A stretch of DNA of 23,949 bases from Rhizophlyctis rosea. Lineage: Eukaryota > Chytridiomycota > Chytridiomycetes > Rhizophlyctidales > Rhizophlyctidaceae. The notes below the pieces were generated by a model that worked only from the letters and a program-made list of their open reading frames with translations, was not told the DNA's origin and did not search any database. This document shows positions 1 to 10,372 of this stretch, in pieces. Numbering within the stretch: position 1 is the first letter of the stretch; each line of letters opens with the position of its first letter. The translations under genes were made by a program, and so were the position numbers. The stretch covers positions 1 to 23,949 of the forward strand of contig JADGJC010000475.1 in NCBI GenBank assembly GCA_027596075.1. The letters are read 5' to 3'.

Positions 1-170
1 TCATCTCGGACCGTGGAGGTAAGACGTCAAGTCCCGTTATAGCTTCGAATCAATGGATACTGATTGCGAAAGCCTTTCTAACAGCATGCGCAAAACACAC
101 AATGCATCGCCACGGACCGAATTCACCGCGCCGGCACATACTACTATTCCGCAATCTGGACGACACATCG

Positions 171-250
171 GGCATTCCCATCAACTGGTCGAGTGCCCCC
201 GGCTGCTACGAAGGATTATCGGCATTCCCACCGAATGGTGGTCGAGTGCC
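171..250 (+). repeat. Two-unit hairpin array in repeat copy 1
   Basis: Two units lie at 171-197 and 221-250, with a 50-nt period. The intact unit (221-250) folds as GGCATTC-CCACC-GAAT-GGTGG-TC-GAGTGCC: an outer 7-bp arm (one G-T pair), an inner 5-bp arm and a 2-nt bulge. The first unit has lost three bases of the inner arm. The same units occur three times in copy 2. Confidence 0.75.
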
Positions 251-319
251 TCTGCTGTGTAAGGACGCTACGGTCGCGTCAATGGTAATGGCTCTTATTG
301 GTTACGAAAGAACCAATTG

Positions 320-393
320 GCTCCGGTCCCTTGGGGGATCGCTTCGATGTTGTTGATGCATCATGCGAGGAGGGTTCAAATCCCTTCCGGAGT
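320..393 (+). ncRNA. tRNA-like 74-nt segment (repeat copy 1)
   Basis: The segment has tRNA length and partly tRNA shape. A 7-bp acceptor-like stem pairs GCTCCGG (320-326) with CCGGAGT (387-393). A T-arm has stem GAGGG/CCCTT and loop TTCAAAT, so the Pol III B-box reads GGTTCAAATCC (373-383). A central hairpin GATGT/GCATC has a 7-nt loop, extended by TCGC/GCGA. What is missing for a working tRNA is a normal D-arm and A-box, a T at the position before the anticodon, and a usual discriminator base. I therefore read it as a tRNA-derived body within a repeat. Transcription is unproven. Confidence 0.35.
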
Positions 394-440
394 CATACCA
401 TTCGTGCCATAATGTTGGCGTGGTGTGTATCATACATGAA

Positions 441-3035
441 TAAATATACCTTCGTGGCGGTGATGGGCTTCGATATGAGTGATTCACATACAATGGGTTT
501 GATGGACTCGGGCGCTTTTTTCTTCGTAATTGAAGCCCAGGATTATGAGAAATGCACTTGATGATCACGCCATTACTTACGTGATGAGTGTGGCTTGTTG
601 TTGTAAGCAGCTACAATATCTGTGCCGCAGAATCTAAAGTTGACCAAGAAACCTCCTGTCGAAATGTCGAAAAAAGCAAACAGGAGGCATATGAACGGTG
701 ATTGTTCACGACGTATGTTTGTGATTCACCGCACTCCGATCCGCATCATAGGATCAATAGATCAATTCCCGTTACTTGACACAGTGAGCTTTTGGCGGCC
801 GCGCGAGGGATGGTATGTGTCGCCGTTTTGAAGAATTGGTCCCAATCGTACGCGAGACGGACTCCGTTCAAGTGTTACACCGGATTCGTTGCGGACGGGA
901 AGAGGACAAATCGGACCACTGATGATGTTTCTCCTCCGCGAATATCGACGCGGTAGGTACTCGGAAACGGATGGAAGTCGGTCCATAAACCAAAAAGAAT
1001 CACGATGTGAAAAATAAACAATAGCGAATCGCGCTCTGCATCGACCCTGTGGGGCAGGCGACGCGTGCAGCCGAGGTTTGAGAGGTTTGCAATCTGGAAC
1101 CGCAAAAGCACGGTCAAGTTATGACATCCATTGTGAATCATTTGAGCATTTGTGAAATATTGAACTCATGACTGTCTCACAATGGAAGTCAAAAATAGTG
1201 GCATTGGAAGGTGGTCATTTGACTGTCTCCTTTTCTGCGCAATGTTTTGTTTGAAAACGAAGTGGGACTGGTCCAAACGTTTCCTGGTATCCTAAATTGG
1301 GGCCTATTGTGAGCGACTTGAATTGTCATTTTTAACATCTTGAATTGTCTTCTTGAATGTAACTGCATGCGATCCGATCTGAAGCAATCCAAGGAAACGA
1401 CCCAACACCTGGACATTCGGCGAATCAAGAAGCCAAACCCGTATCTTGATTTCGTTCAATGCTCAATGCCACTCTCAATGTGCCAACCCCACAAAAACGA
1501 AGCAAGTCATTAAAATGGAATGGCAGTGTCTCCGGTCCCTGAAGGGAAATGTCTATCCAATCCCCGGAACAATTCTTCGGCAAGAGCATGCCCCGAGTTT
1601 AACTCTCTAGACCATTCAGCGGAAACGGATATGAAGCGTGTGGGTGTCTTAACCGCGAGGAGACGCATATAACAGGATGAACAAGTGGATGAGCATCCCT
1701 TTCTCCATTTACACCCTGCCCATGCATCGGTGTTTTCTGGTGTTTGATGCAACATCACAAACAATACCGAGTTCCCGCGCAGCCGCGCCCTCAACATTTT
1801 TTTTACCTCCCACTCCACATAGCCTATATCGCTTGACATCCCGTTGAGTCGTTTGTACACTCCCTTCCGCAACCTCAAAACTTCGCCTCCGCCGAAACTA
1901 CACACCCCGAGATTGGCATTCCTTTCACACCACATAGCATGCGGAAGCTTATTCCTCTCCGGCAATCAGTGAAGGCTCCCTCCTTGCATGGATTCAATCC
2001 GCCTCTGCTACCAAAAATTTCAGTCTTTTATACGCTCTTCCAAGCTCGAGAAAGCTGGATTGGGTTTGGCGCAGGACGCCATTGATGTGGCATATTTAAT
2101 TTGATGGGATGTCTGAGGTTCAGAGGTTTGCGCGGACAAGTCATGCTTATCACATCAGTTATCTGTACCGAGCATAGCCATATGCATTGTGTTTGAACGT
2201 TTTTTCTCCTTTACAGGCCGGTGCTCCAGACTGGAAGTTGAGGGGGTAGGCAAACCGCACGCGAAGAGACGAGAAATGTTCAGGTTGCACATGCTGCTCC
2301 CAACATCTTCTATTACTCAAGAAGCGGTCGATATCCAAGAGCAATTTACGTTTCGTATTTCATAATGAGATTCATCGATATTTTTTTGGCATAAACTGAG
2401 GAACAGCTGCTGCCGATAAGATCTTTGGAGGGACAGAGTACAAGCCGGGTTGGGAGGCGGGAATGCTCAAACGGGTTCACTTATTCATGGACGTGGAACG
2501 TCCTTCAATACCTTGAATCAGAGAAGTCAGAGAGAGATGAAGCCGCCCTTAGTGCATTGCACACGTCAATAGAACTATGTTATTGTTATTTGATGTTGTG
2601 TGGAGTAATCTGATCAATAAAAAAGGGATTGAAAATCAATTTGAGACGCAAGCTCAGTCTTCTACTGATTAAGCCTTGTCACAACGTACTCAATGTCATC
2701 CATCATCTCGAATCTCGGTTCGCAAAAGTTGCCAATCAAATCTGATTGCTGCGGACCTGTCTAACCTACAGGAGAATGAAGCGATCAGGTGCAAAATTTG
2801 ATAGCGACGCCACGAATGGTTCAAGTTTGTTACAAGAACTAGGGGAAACTCATTCGCTTCCAACGTGCAATATTCCGCCTTGGTCTGCAGTTAGGGGCCC
2901 ACTCGTGTTTGCTTTTGGTCCTTCCAAATTCGCAGGCGTGAGCAGGTGTTGGGTGTTTGAAACCCGCTGATTGGTTTCTTGCCTTGCCATCCTAGGTTGG
3001 ATGATATTCAATGACATACGAGCGGCATATATTTC
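441..3035. other. Gene-poor stretch, nothing recognised
   Basis: About 2.6 kb without a recognisable gene, RNA or long repeat. The longest open frame is 151 codons on the minus strand (1510-1965). It has no recognisable motif, and a frame of that length is expected about once or twice by chance in a window of this size. No poly-purine tracts, tandem arrays or splice-linked exon pairs stand out. Confidence 0.4.
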
Positions 3036-3341
3036 ATGTCTCACAATGACATACTTGACATGTCAAAGGACGGACGTGCAGCCAAAAAGATACATAAGGA
3101 GTGGGAAAAGATCCGTGCAGAGCGGCATCTATACCTTCAAGACTGCCGTGTCGTCGGTTCAGCATTGAAAATGTGGTTGGCGCCTAATGAAATGGTGGGC
3201 TGGGCGTCTTTCTCATTTGAAAGGGGTCATCCAGCGAACGAGAAGAACAAACTTCGAGCCATCGCCGACACTTCAGCCCTCTTGAAACGCTCAAAGGACA
3301 ATCACAGGAACAGATACGGCGACGGCGCTCTTCTCTTTTGA
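3036..3341 (+). CDS. Hypothetical 101-residue ORF
   Basis: I do not recognise this protein. The first third (about residues 8-35) is rich in lysine, arginine and glutamate and looks helical, with a run like KKIHKEWEKIRAERHLYLQD. The rest is mixed, with one tryptophan-containing hydrophobic stretch. There is no signal peptide, membrane span or zinc motif. An upstream in-frame extension and introns cannot be excluded. The composition looks more protein-like than neighbouring frames, but at 101 codons chance is quite possible. No neighbour helps to assign a role. Confidence 0.22.
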   Translation: MSHNDILDMSKDGRAAKKIHKEWEKIRAERHLYLQDCRVVGSALKMWLAPNEMVGWASFSFERGHPANEKNKLRAIADTSALLKRSKDNHRNRYGDGALLF

Positions 3342-4504
3342 TGTCCCCCCACTCTTGACTCGAAGGGTACGAGGATTGGCTGCAGTTGACAATGGCAAAA
3401 AAATGATACACCAGCAATCTAGCAATCAGGCAATCAGTAGTATGCGGCCGCGGCAATTGTCCATTTGACGCTGTGAAAATGTAAGGCAGCTGAGTCGCGC
3501 ATTGGAAAGTCGGATAGAACTGACGATAATGTACAGGTCCTGTAGTAGTTAAGTAAACTCATTCCCGCCGTTCGTGTAAAGCCAAAAAGAGAAGGAATCT
3601 CTGGAACTCTCGCAAAGTGACGGAGCTCAGCGGGGTATCAGCTGCGCTTGTGTAAAGTGTGAGATTGTTTGACCAGATGCGAGGTAATAGCTTGTTTCTT
3701 CTGGCTCAGTTATCGCGACAATGACGACGTATATGTTCCGTTTCGGAGATTGTTATCGTATATGAAGCAACATTTCAGATAAGACCCGGACACTGATAAA
3801 AACCCTTCGGCAGGAACTCAGGGAAATAAGACATGTCCATTTCAATCATTAAGTAAAGCTTCCCGTATGTTCAAAAGTAATGAGAAACTTGCTGCAACCC
3901 ATTTTGCTGAGTCGTGGGACATACTATTATCCCTCCTCTTTCCTGCACCCTCGCGTTTCCCGTCTAACCACCCATCCATCGGGCCGCTCCCTGCTATTGT
4001 TGCATATCAGAGATTGGCTTCAATCCTTTTGGAATTACATCAGTGCTTTGCTTCATCATTGACCAAAAAAAAATCAAATTTTGTTGCGGAGTCTTCTAAA
4101 GAAAGTTGTATTGTACTGGACCCATATCGTGTTGCATGATACTTTGAAATTGATTGAATCTTTGATGATGAGTCAGCGCGTGAGAGATGTGTTCTCTCAC
4201 ATCCATGGAACTTGGTTGGACGTGTGACAAAGGGTCACTTCCAAGGGGGCTACGATTAGTCCGCGTTTTTCCCACGATCATTCGCCTCATCGTCAAGCGC
4301 TACCGGCGTCGACATCGCTGACTGTAAGCAACGCAAATTTGTAGACAGTGTCTCTCGAACGCAGTAGTAGACTACCTATTCGGAAGAAGTGGAAGGTATG
4401 CAGCACAGGAGTCATTGCTGTATCTGGCTCTCAACGCCATAGCCGCTTTTAGAACGTCACATAGCACTTATTGAGTCGGCCTCAATTGTCTCAGGCAACA
4501 TAAG
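3342..4504. other. Gene-poor stretch upstream of the PA2G4-like relic
   Basis: No coding region, RNA or repeat was recognised. A frame of about 90 codons at 3867-4139 shows no motif. No ATG in frame with the first recognisable PA2G4-like exon could be found in the last 100 bases, which fits loss of that gene's beginning. Confidence 0.4.
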
Positions 4505-5301
4505 AACGAACTAAGCGCAAACAACGGGTCCAAGTATCAAGCGGCTGCCGAAATCGCAAACAGTATGCATTTTCTCAGAGCGGCACGATTACCGTTTTTT
4601 CCCTCCAACGCGTTGCAACAGAGAGGACTCATTCGTTGTTTTACTCACGACAGAGGCACTGCAAAAGCTTATTGCTGCGGCGATAAATGGAGCAAAGGTC
4701 ATTGACCTATGCGCTAATCGTGACAAGGCCGTTGACGATGGAGCGAAGGGAGTATACAATAAGGGGAAGCTGTCCAAGGGTACGTACTGCAGGCGATACA
4801 TCTTGAGGGTTTAATGCAGCATCATAAACGTTGCCCAGATCACTCATCAACTTGAATCATATAGATATTGCATTCCCTACATGTGTGTCTCAAAACAACA
4901 CAATTTGCCATCTTTCACCCTTGCCATCCGACCCTGAGAGCTCGCTCGCATTGAAGACTGGTGATGTTGTTCGAATAGCGTGGGTGCTCATGTCGACGGA
5001 TACATCGCTCAGGTCGCTCACACACTGGTAGTGGGAGCATCAAAGGTTTGTACGAGATCGTACATATCCATATCACCTACGTTACAATCTTCTCGTGTAA
5101 CTCATACAACGGATCGAACACAGGAAACCTCCATCACCGGCCGCATAGCCGACGTCATCCAAGCTGCCTACATCCATCGAAGCCGCCGTCAGCCTCCTCC
5201 GCCCGGACAAAACCACCACCGAGGTAACCCAAGCAATCCAAAAAGTCGCTGTAGCCTACAACTGCAAGCCCGTTGAAGGCATGCTTGCCCACCAACTCCA
5301 G
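4505..5301 (+). pseudogene. PA2G4/EBP1-like (proliferation-associated 2G4) pseudogene, N-terminal half
   Basis: Four exon pieces together read as the N-terminal half of PA2G4/EBP1, a peptidase-fold protein without peptidase activity that binds ribosomes and RNA. Exon pieces: 4505-4562, 4654-4779, 4865-5045 and 5124-5301, with GT...AG introns between them. Family matches are KYQAAAEIAN, the block around GAKVIDLC, IAFPT, the GAHVDGYIAQVAHTLVV-type strand and helix, TGRIADVIQAAY and GMLAHQLQ. One base is missing near 4977-4980 (expected IDVGAHVDG). A second shift of two bases lies near 5173-5176. Homology stops at about residue 195 of the usual 390-400, followed by a stop at about 5314-5316. There is no in-frame ATG upstream. 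The retained introns show it is not a processed copy. Assembly indels could explain the frameshifts but not the missing C-terminal half. Confidence 0.75.
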
Positions 5302-5885
5302 TGTATGGCGTCCTGAGGAATTGGAAATCGTCGTGTATGTTCAAAGCTGATTTCTTGTTTAGGTTATTTCACATGACCAAGGGAGCGTTTACGATGAGTC
5401 CGCTTGACGTCAAATCAGCTGCTCTTGCAACCCATGGCTGCCTTTTGGGCTTTCTTTATCAAGTAGAGCTTTCACGTGCACGGATTGGACGGATCATTTA
5501 TGTGAGACCAGTACTTGTGAGTATCTGCTGCGTGATTTGGCAGTGGAAGGCGAGTGTTGAGGGATGTGGGCAGTGAATGGTGTGGTCGGCCATTCGCTGT
5601 TCGAGATGGGGCGTGATGGTAAATTCGCCGTGGTGGACGAAGCGATGGCGTGGCAATTGGTTTAAAGTCCTTGTGGCAAATTGCTGAGATTTTGCCGATG
5701 GGAGGAGCACCTCGTAGCAATTACAATCTCACTAATCCTATTGTCCGCCCCGCACCACAGCACTCTACCTAGCACATGTCTTTCCAGACTCCCTCTCGAA
5801 CTCCCCATTCGCCACTCATTCCCACTCTCGTCTTTATACTTGTCGGCGCCTACTTAGACCGCCACGTTTCCCGGTTTAGCACAGT
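5302..5885. other. Spacer between relics, no gene recognised
   Basis: Nothing after the PA2G4-like homology resumes that protein clearly. Frames of 70-91 codons exist on both strands (5301-5576 plus, 5498-5710 minus) without a recognisable domain. The base composition changes strand bias several times, as in the coding blocks of this window, so undetected gene pieces may lie here. Confidence 0.3.
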
Positions 5886-6752
5886 TTGAGCGACTTTGGA
5901 GGTGTTGGATATTTTGGGAATTTTGATATTTTGAATGAGCCTTTGATGGTGAGTTATCCGGACGCCTTCGCGGCTGTCATGAGTCTAGAAGAACAAGGGC
6001 TCAACGTTGGCAAATTTCCCTACTGCATCACAGGAATTGGCCAAAAATTGCTCGAATCTCTCCTACCTCGACATCACCTACAACTACCCCTGAACTCTTT
6101 CTGCGCGCGGGCATCAAACCGCCGAAGGGTGTTCTTCTGTATGACTCGCCAGGAACGGAGCGCCCTCCTTCTCCTCCTCCTTACATTCAACCTCCTCTGG
6201 CAAACAAACCGAGGCCGCAAAGCAGGCGCCGACATCACTGATCTCGAATCACCGCAAAACTTCGCCCACCCCACCGGTACCCGCAATGGAAAGCAGTCGT
6301 TCACACAAAAACGAATTTCGCAGCTCGGTGACTTTGGGAGTCTTGCGTCCAGGAGTCTTATTGAGATTGGGAGCAAGGAGGATTCAGAGTTTGCGAGGGC
6401 CAGGTCGATATCGGTTGGCGCGCCGATGGGGAGCAGGGCGAGCAGCAAGGCGAGTGAGAGCAGTCGTACGGGGCTTTCGTTGAGTGACTGTCCGGTGCGG
6501 TTGACGTCGTTGAGTCCGGTTGCTAGCGGGAGTGCGGGAAGTATGCCGCAGTTGTCGGGGACGGAGACGGCGGTTGACACTCCTTATTCCAAAAAGAATG
6601 TACAAACTCGTGATGGACGAATTAGAAGCAGCCGTAAAATGTGTGTGCTGTACGCTGCAGAGGCCGTCAACCTGTCCTCGACAAGCCTGGATGCATTTGC
6701 TGAACAATGCAGAGTATCGACAGAGCTCTTCTGTAGGGGCAGTCTGGAGTGA
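5886..6752 (+). CDS. 288-codon reading frame, serine-rich second half; probably a chimeric relic
   Basis: This frame is longer than chance readily gives. Its first 130 residues look unlike a folded protein and are overlapped in other frames by protein-like pieces (an AAA-ATPase signature at 6089-6157). The second half, about residues 120-240, is rich in serine, alanine and glycine with short charged runs and looks like genuine disordered-region coding sequence. At about 6240-6290 the residues LESPQNFAH resemble the start of a CRIB (Rho-GTPase binding) motif, but the second histidine is absent, so I do not call it. The last part (6590-6752) is also open in frame 1, with MYKLVMDELEAAVKC-like residues. 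My reading is a frameshifted or fused relic, not an intact gene. Confidence 0.35.
   Translation: MSDFGGVGYFGNFDILNEPLMVSYPDAFAAVMSLEEQGLNVGKFPYCITGIGQKLLESLLPRHHLQLPLNSFCARASNRRRVFFCMTRQERSALLLLLLTFNLLWQTNRGRKAGADITDLESPQNFAHPTGTRNGKQSFTQKRISQLGDFGSLASRSLIEIGSKEDSEFARARSISVGAPMGSRASSKASESSRTGLSLSDCPVRLTSLSPVASGSAGSMPQLSGTETAVDTPYSKKNVQTRDGRIRSSRKMCVLYAAEAVNLSSTSLDAFAEQCRVSTELFCRGSLE
6089..6157 (+). pseudogene. AAA-ATPase (26S proteasome Rpt-like) signature fragment
   Basis: In frame 2 the 23 codons read PELFLRAGIKPPKG followed by VLLYDSPGT. This is nearly the invariant segment just before and into the Walker A motif of proteasomal Rpt ATPases, closest in my judgement to Rpt4-type proteins (usual form GIKPPKGVLLYGPPGTGKT). 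GP is replaced by DS and the GKT is lost, so the nucleotide-binding lysine is gone. Upstream, frame 3 ends in LPL, which is how the family reads just before PELF, suggesting a small deletion at the join. Downstream the expected Walker A helix is absent. It lies inside a longer frame read differently and cannot be a working ATPase. Confidence 0.55.
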
Positions 6753-6952
6753 CAATGCCTTCTGAGAGTAGGTCGGGTATGCGCATACTGCGGTGAGTGT
6801 TTGTACTTATTTGCTTTCTATTAGTGGTGTTGCTGTTTGCAGGAACTTGATGGTTGACTTCCGTTTTCCATTGATTGTATAAAGTACGACGGCTTTTGTG
6901 ACTTGATGGCGACATCACTTCGAGCACATCTGCAGTGTTGGCTGTCATTGCC

Positions 6953-7240
6953 TTGCTTTAGATTGTGGCGTCTCATCGCGGAATGTGCGGAAATTGGGGG
7001 AATTGGTATATGGTGGTGTCGCGGACGGGTGTGGAGGGGCGGTCTGTTTTGAGGGGCCGTGGTGAATTGTGGTTTAGTTTGGGGAAGCGGTGGAGGAGGA
7101 CATTTGTTGTGATTTAGGATTTGCGGAAGAGGATTGAGGGGACGCGGACTGCGTTACCGGAAGGAGGTTGAGTGGTAGTTGCTTGTTGGGCGGGGACGCT
7201 TCTGTATGATGCGGTAATTCGGAAGGAGAAGGAGAGTTTG
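6953..7240 (+). other. Strongly G/T-rich block, possible coding relic
   Basis: Compared with surroundings, the plus strand is markedly rich in G and poor in C, the same bias seen in verified coding blocks of this window (for example 14763-14880 and 15787-16770). The three forward frames each contain stops, and no domain is recognisable. It may be a decayed exon or simple skewed spacer. Confidence 0.25.
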
Positions 7241-7299
7241 ATGTGCCAATATGACTTCAATCAGACATCCCGCCTTCACAAGTTTCTCAATTTTTTTGG

Positions 7300-7341
7300 T
7301 GATGCCGATATGCTGTATCGTGATGCCCATATGCTGTATCG
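7300..7341 (+). repeat. 21-bp tandem duplication
   Basis: Two adjacent 21-nt units, TGATGCCGATATGCTGTATCG-type, differ at one base (CGAT versus CCAT). Within the 75-codon frame spanning 7172-7399 they encode a doubled DADMLYR/DAHMLYR-like heptapeptide, but that frame is not recognised as a gene. Confidence 0.7.
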
Positions 7342-7405
7342 TTACTGTCATTCAAGGCTGAATGGTCATCGAAGCCCAAAGACCTACTCCCGACTTTGAT
7401 CTGAC

Positions 7406-7570
7406 AACCGTTGCCGCCGAGTGAAAAGCGTCAAGGAATAGAAGCTAATGATAAATAGTGAGGTTACGCTGGGCGGTCAACCGTTGCAGAAAACCACTAT
7501 TACGTGAGATTTGGTGATGGTGCACACTGTTACACAGAAAAACCGTTGTGAATCTGGGGGGTTGACCGTT
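7406..7570 (+). other. Cluster of AACCGTTG motifs
   Basis: The octamer AACCGTTG occurs at 7406-7413, 7479-7486 and 7541-7548, all in the same orientation, and a related GACCGTT follows at 7564-7570. Its complement contains CAACGG, the core known for Myb-type DNA-binding proteins. No adjacent gene start could be assigned, so a regulatory role is only a possibility. Confidence 0.25.
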
Positions 7571-10372
7571 CAAAGGGTGTTTTTTACGGTCATATAGACT
7601 GTTACCTGTTTGACCAGAAAATTGGTCCAAAGGAAGGTCAAACTCGGAAATTCCACACGCCCATTCAAATGACCAACCGGTGAACTCAGAGGTCGACCGC
7701 TAACAAATAACCCCTATCTCGACGGCACCGTTAGACGTCGACGGCGTACCCTCACTAATATGTCTCTCAAACTTTTCGCCTCATGCCTGCCTCAAGCCCC
7801 GTCTGTTCAATCAAGTTCTTGACTTAGTTGACTTGAACCTATGCCGATGTTCGCCCATTCCTCAATTTCCTTTTTTGCGTCCACCGCGCGGACCCTTCAC
7901 ATTACCTCTATATGTACAAGTCGAACACTCCGGATTGGGTCGTCGCACCGCAATTATAATGCAGATACCAATACATTGTTGTCAACAGTCATCTTGTCAA
8001 TCCGTAGCATTTGGCCCGGAAGACAATGAGGACGTTGTCGGCCATGTGATATAAAGGTGTGCCACCAATCGGCTATTCTTCTGACACACCCCATGCAACC
8101 CCAAAAGCAGAGCAACCTTTAACCGTACTGCTGGGAATCAACCACCGACTTCTGGATCACGCATGATCCATTTCTTTCCATTTTCCAAATAATCCATGAA
8201 GACGGATGTCGACGGTAGTCAAATGCTGTAGGTGACAAAAGCCGTCTTTAAACATCTTCCATCTTCTCCTGATTCTCCTTTCTGCGCTGTTTGCCCATTC
8301 TCCGTCGCCCATTGGGAGAGTTGATCCTCGTACAACATGCCACCATTTTTCATTGAATCTGAGTATGGATCACTAGACCTATATCAGGTGATAATGGCGA
8401 GCATGCTTGTATGAGATTCCATCCATGCTATGCTTAAGCAGTCCTTGGAAGAGGTCAAGGTACTGAATGGAATTTTCTGTGATAGTATTTCTACCGATTG
8501 CATCGATGGTACTAATTCAAATTTACTGAACGTGGTCTCCCGGATCATATGCTTCCGCCTTCTTTCCATTCTGGAGCGTTGCTGCGGGTACGAACTCGGC
8601 CTTGCTTCAACCGCCTCTCGATTGGTGCCCTCATTACCGGTGATTATATCAATCTGATGTCGTGATGCGTTGGTAGCACGCCGAAGATCTTTCATGTCAA
8701 GAGTACATAAATTACCTCCATACATCTGATGCTGTTCCTTTTTATGCGGATTGTTATCCTATTATCAAATTACATGGTTTCGTGCGGCATGTTAGGAATC
8801 CTGTTTCTACATTTCAAGGTACACACAGATATTGTCTAGCCCAAAAAGGAAAGCATAAGGAGCCTCGAGTATTGGACGAGATGGCTGAATGCTCAGAGGT
8901 CCGCCTAGGAATTTTCTTATAATACTTCTGAACGATGGGGGCGAAGTGGCGCAGCCGACGCGTTTGGGACAGTCACCCTTTCTCTGTATGAAACGGAAAA
9001 AGACGCCGATGATGAACGAATGATCATGGTGAACGGTCAAGAGGGTGGAATTTGTAGGGCGGAGCGGAGCATATGTTTCCGAGGACGCCGGAGAGTCTCT
9101 GTTGATATCCCCTCAATGCGCCACATACGTCATCTCACGAGTTAAGACTCTTCTGCTGCAACCACATTTGGCGTGAAGCGAGGCATGGTTTGGTCATGCC
9201 GTCAACGCTACCCCGCGGGTACCAAATGACAATTCTATACTTTGCAGCCCATCATTTTTTGCAAGATCATTGTGAAGGTAATACAATCTCAAGCTGCACT
9301 ACTTCAACCTACCATTACTTGCTTCAAGGTTCAAAGATTTGTTTTTTTGCATTTCGTTGCTATTTGACATCCTGAGGCGTGAAGTGTGGCCCCAATAGCG
9401 TTTGGCATTGAGCAGAGTTCTCCAATATGGGGGTGGACATCTGTCTACTGCCTACTACAACTGGTTGATGCAAACAAAAAAGAAAGAAGCTGCAAAGGTG
9501 GGAGGGTACGTTCAATTAGTGCATATTATTGACGTGCACCTCATGCGGGAAGAACACTCATAGTATTCCTCCTCACCAAGGTAAACAAGTCTGGTGGTCA
9601 CACATCATGATGTGTGTGAAAGCCTTATATTTCTATTGTCAGCATTTGATAAAGTGCATGATGAGTACAGCGCCACGATCATTGAAAATTGATAAAAGAA
9701 GTGACCATAGGGTGCAGAAAGGAGCCTCTCATGCGCTTGCTGAGGTCATGTCCACCGCATCTCAATACATAGCGGCCTTGACTCACGTGGATAGATTGAT
9801 GTTTGCATAAGGCTTACGAATTGGCGCCAGATATGTGACCCAATCATAAGTGACTGTAGTATGGTGAGGTGCCATGGCCAAAAAAGCACCGCTGTCAAGA
9901 CAAGGCATTGTCGCCCAGCACGCAGAAGATCCCGAGTATGCTTGCTTCACAAGGCTCTTCTACACTTCCTGAATCCTTGATGGAGGCAGCTTAGTAAGCT
10001 TTGACTCGCTTCATTCTGGAATGCATGAATCACCTAATCGTGATACCAGCAATCGTTAGATTGATGTTCGGGTTCCAGAGAGGCGGATTGCAATGCCGAC
10101 AAATTAAGTACAACGCAAGAAAGCATGTCAAGACGACCAACCAGATTGGCTATCCTAACGCATGACCTGGATCTTGAGTCGCGTCTGAAGCATCTGCCAC
10201 GTTCAAATTGTTTCAATACATGGACGCATTGCAGTTATGTACATTGGAAAAGTAATGGCGTCGCCTAGTCATTTTTGTTTGAAAAGGTCATCCTCAAAGA
10301 CTCTCTTCGCATTCGCTACGCCCGCTCAAGCATAGTCTCTGAATTGCCAACCAGCATGTAGTATGCATACTA
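7571..10372. other. Gene-poor stretch, nothing recognised
   Basis: About 2.8 kb with only short open frames (longest 113 codons, minus strand 8384-8725) and no motif I can name. No tandem repeat, tRNA or convincing exon chain was found. Confidence 0.4.

Larger units (their letters stand above)
171..440 (+). repeat. Interspersed hairpin plus tRNA-like repeat, copy 1
   Basis: This stretch is homologous, in opposite orientation, to 12065-12384. The order is the same in both: an array of long hairpins, a conserved linker containing GACGCTACGGTCGCGTC, a small hairpin with arms ATTGGTT/AACCAAT (about 297-317), a 74-nt tRNA-shaped segment with a B-box, then a tail beginning ATAATGTTG and containing TGGTGTGT. 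Relative to copy 2 there is a short insertion after the tRNA-like segment, so the 3' limit is approximate. The layout resembles a SINE, but the tRNA-like part lies at the 3' side rather than at the 5' end as in ordinary tRNA-derived SINEs. No target-site duplication was found. Two diverged copies in one window support a dispersed family; its name and mobility are unknown. Confidence 0.75.

Noticed and set aside
171..250. CRISPR array
   Set aside because: There are only two units with related, not unique, spacers, in a eukaryotic intron-bearing context with no cas genes.
320..393. A functional tRNA gene
   Set aside because: The B-box and two stems fit, but there is no A-box or normal D-arm, position 33 is not T, and the copies would have different anticodons (TTG and TCG). 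I call it only tRNA-like.
1510..1965. 151-codon minus-strand ORF as a gene
   Set aside because: Length is within chance expectation for the window, and no motif, partner exon or homology was recognised.
6000..6090. Leucine-rich-repeat piece reading ELAKNCSNLSYLDITYNYP
   Set aside because: It fits the cysteine-containing LRR consensus in frame 1. However, it is a single short match ending at once in a stop, and overlaps a competing Rpt-like reading in frames 3 and 2.
6240..6290. CRIB (Rho-GTPase binding) motif at LESPQNFAH
   Set aside because: Pro, Phe and the first His are present, but the second His-x-Gly is absent and no kinase or effector domain follows.
6074..6580. 168-codon minus-strand ORF
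   Set aside because: It lies opposite the serine-rich plus-strand frame. Its arginine- and leucine-rich composition is what the complement of such codons gives.
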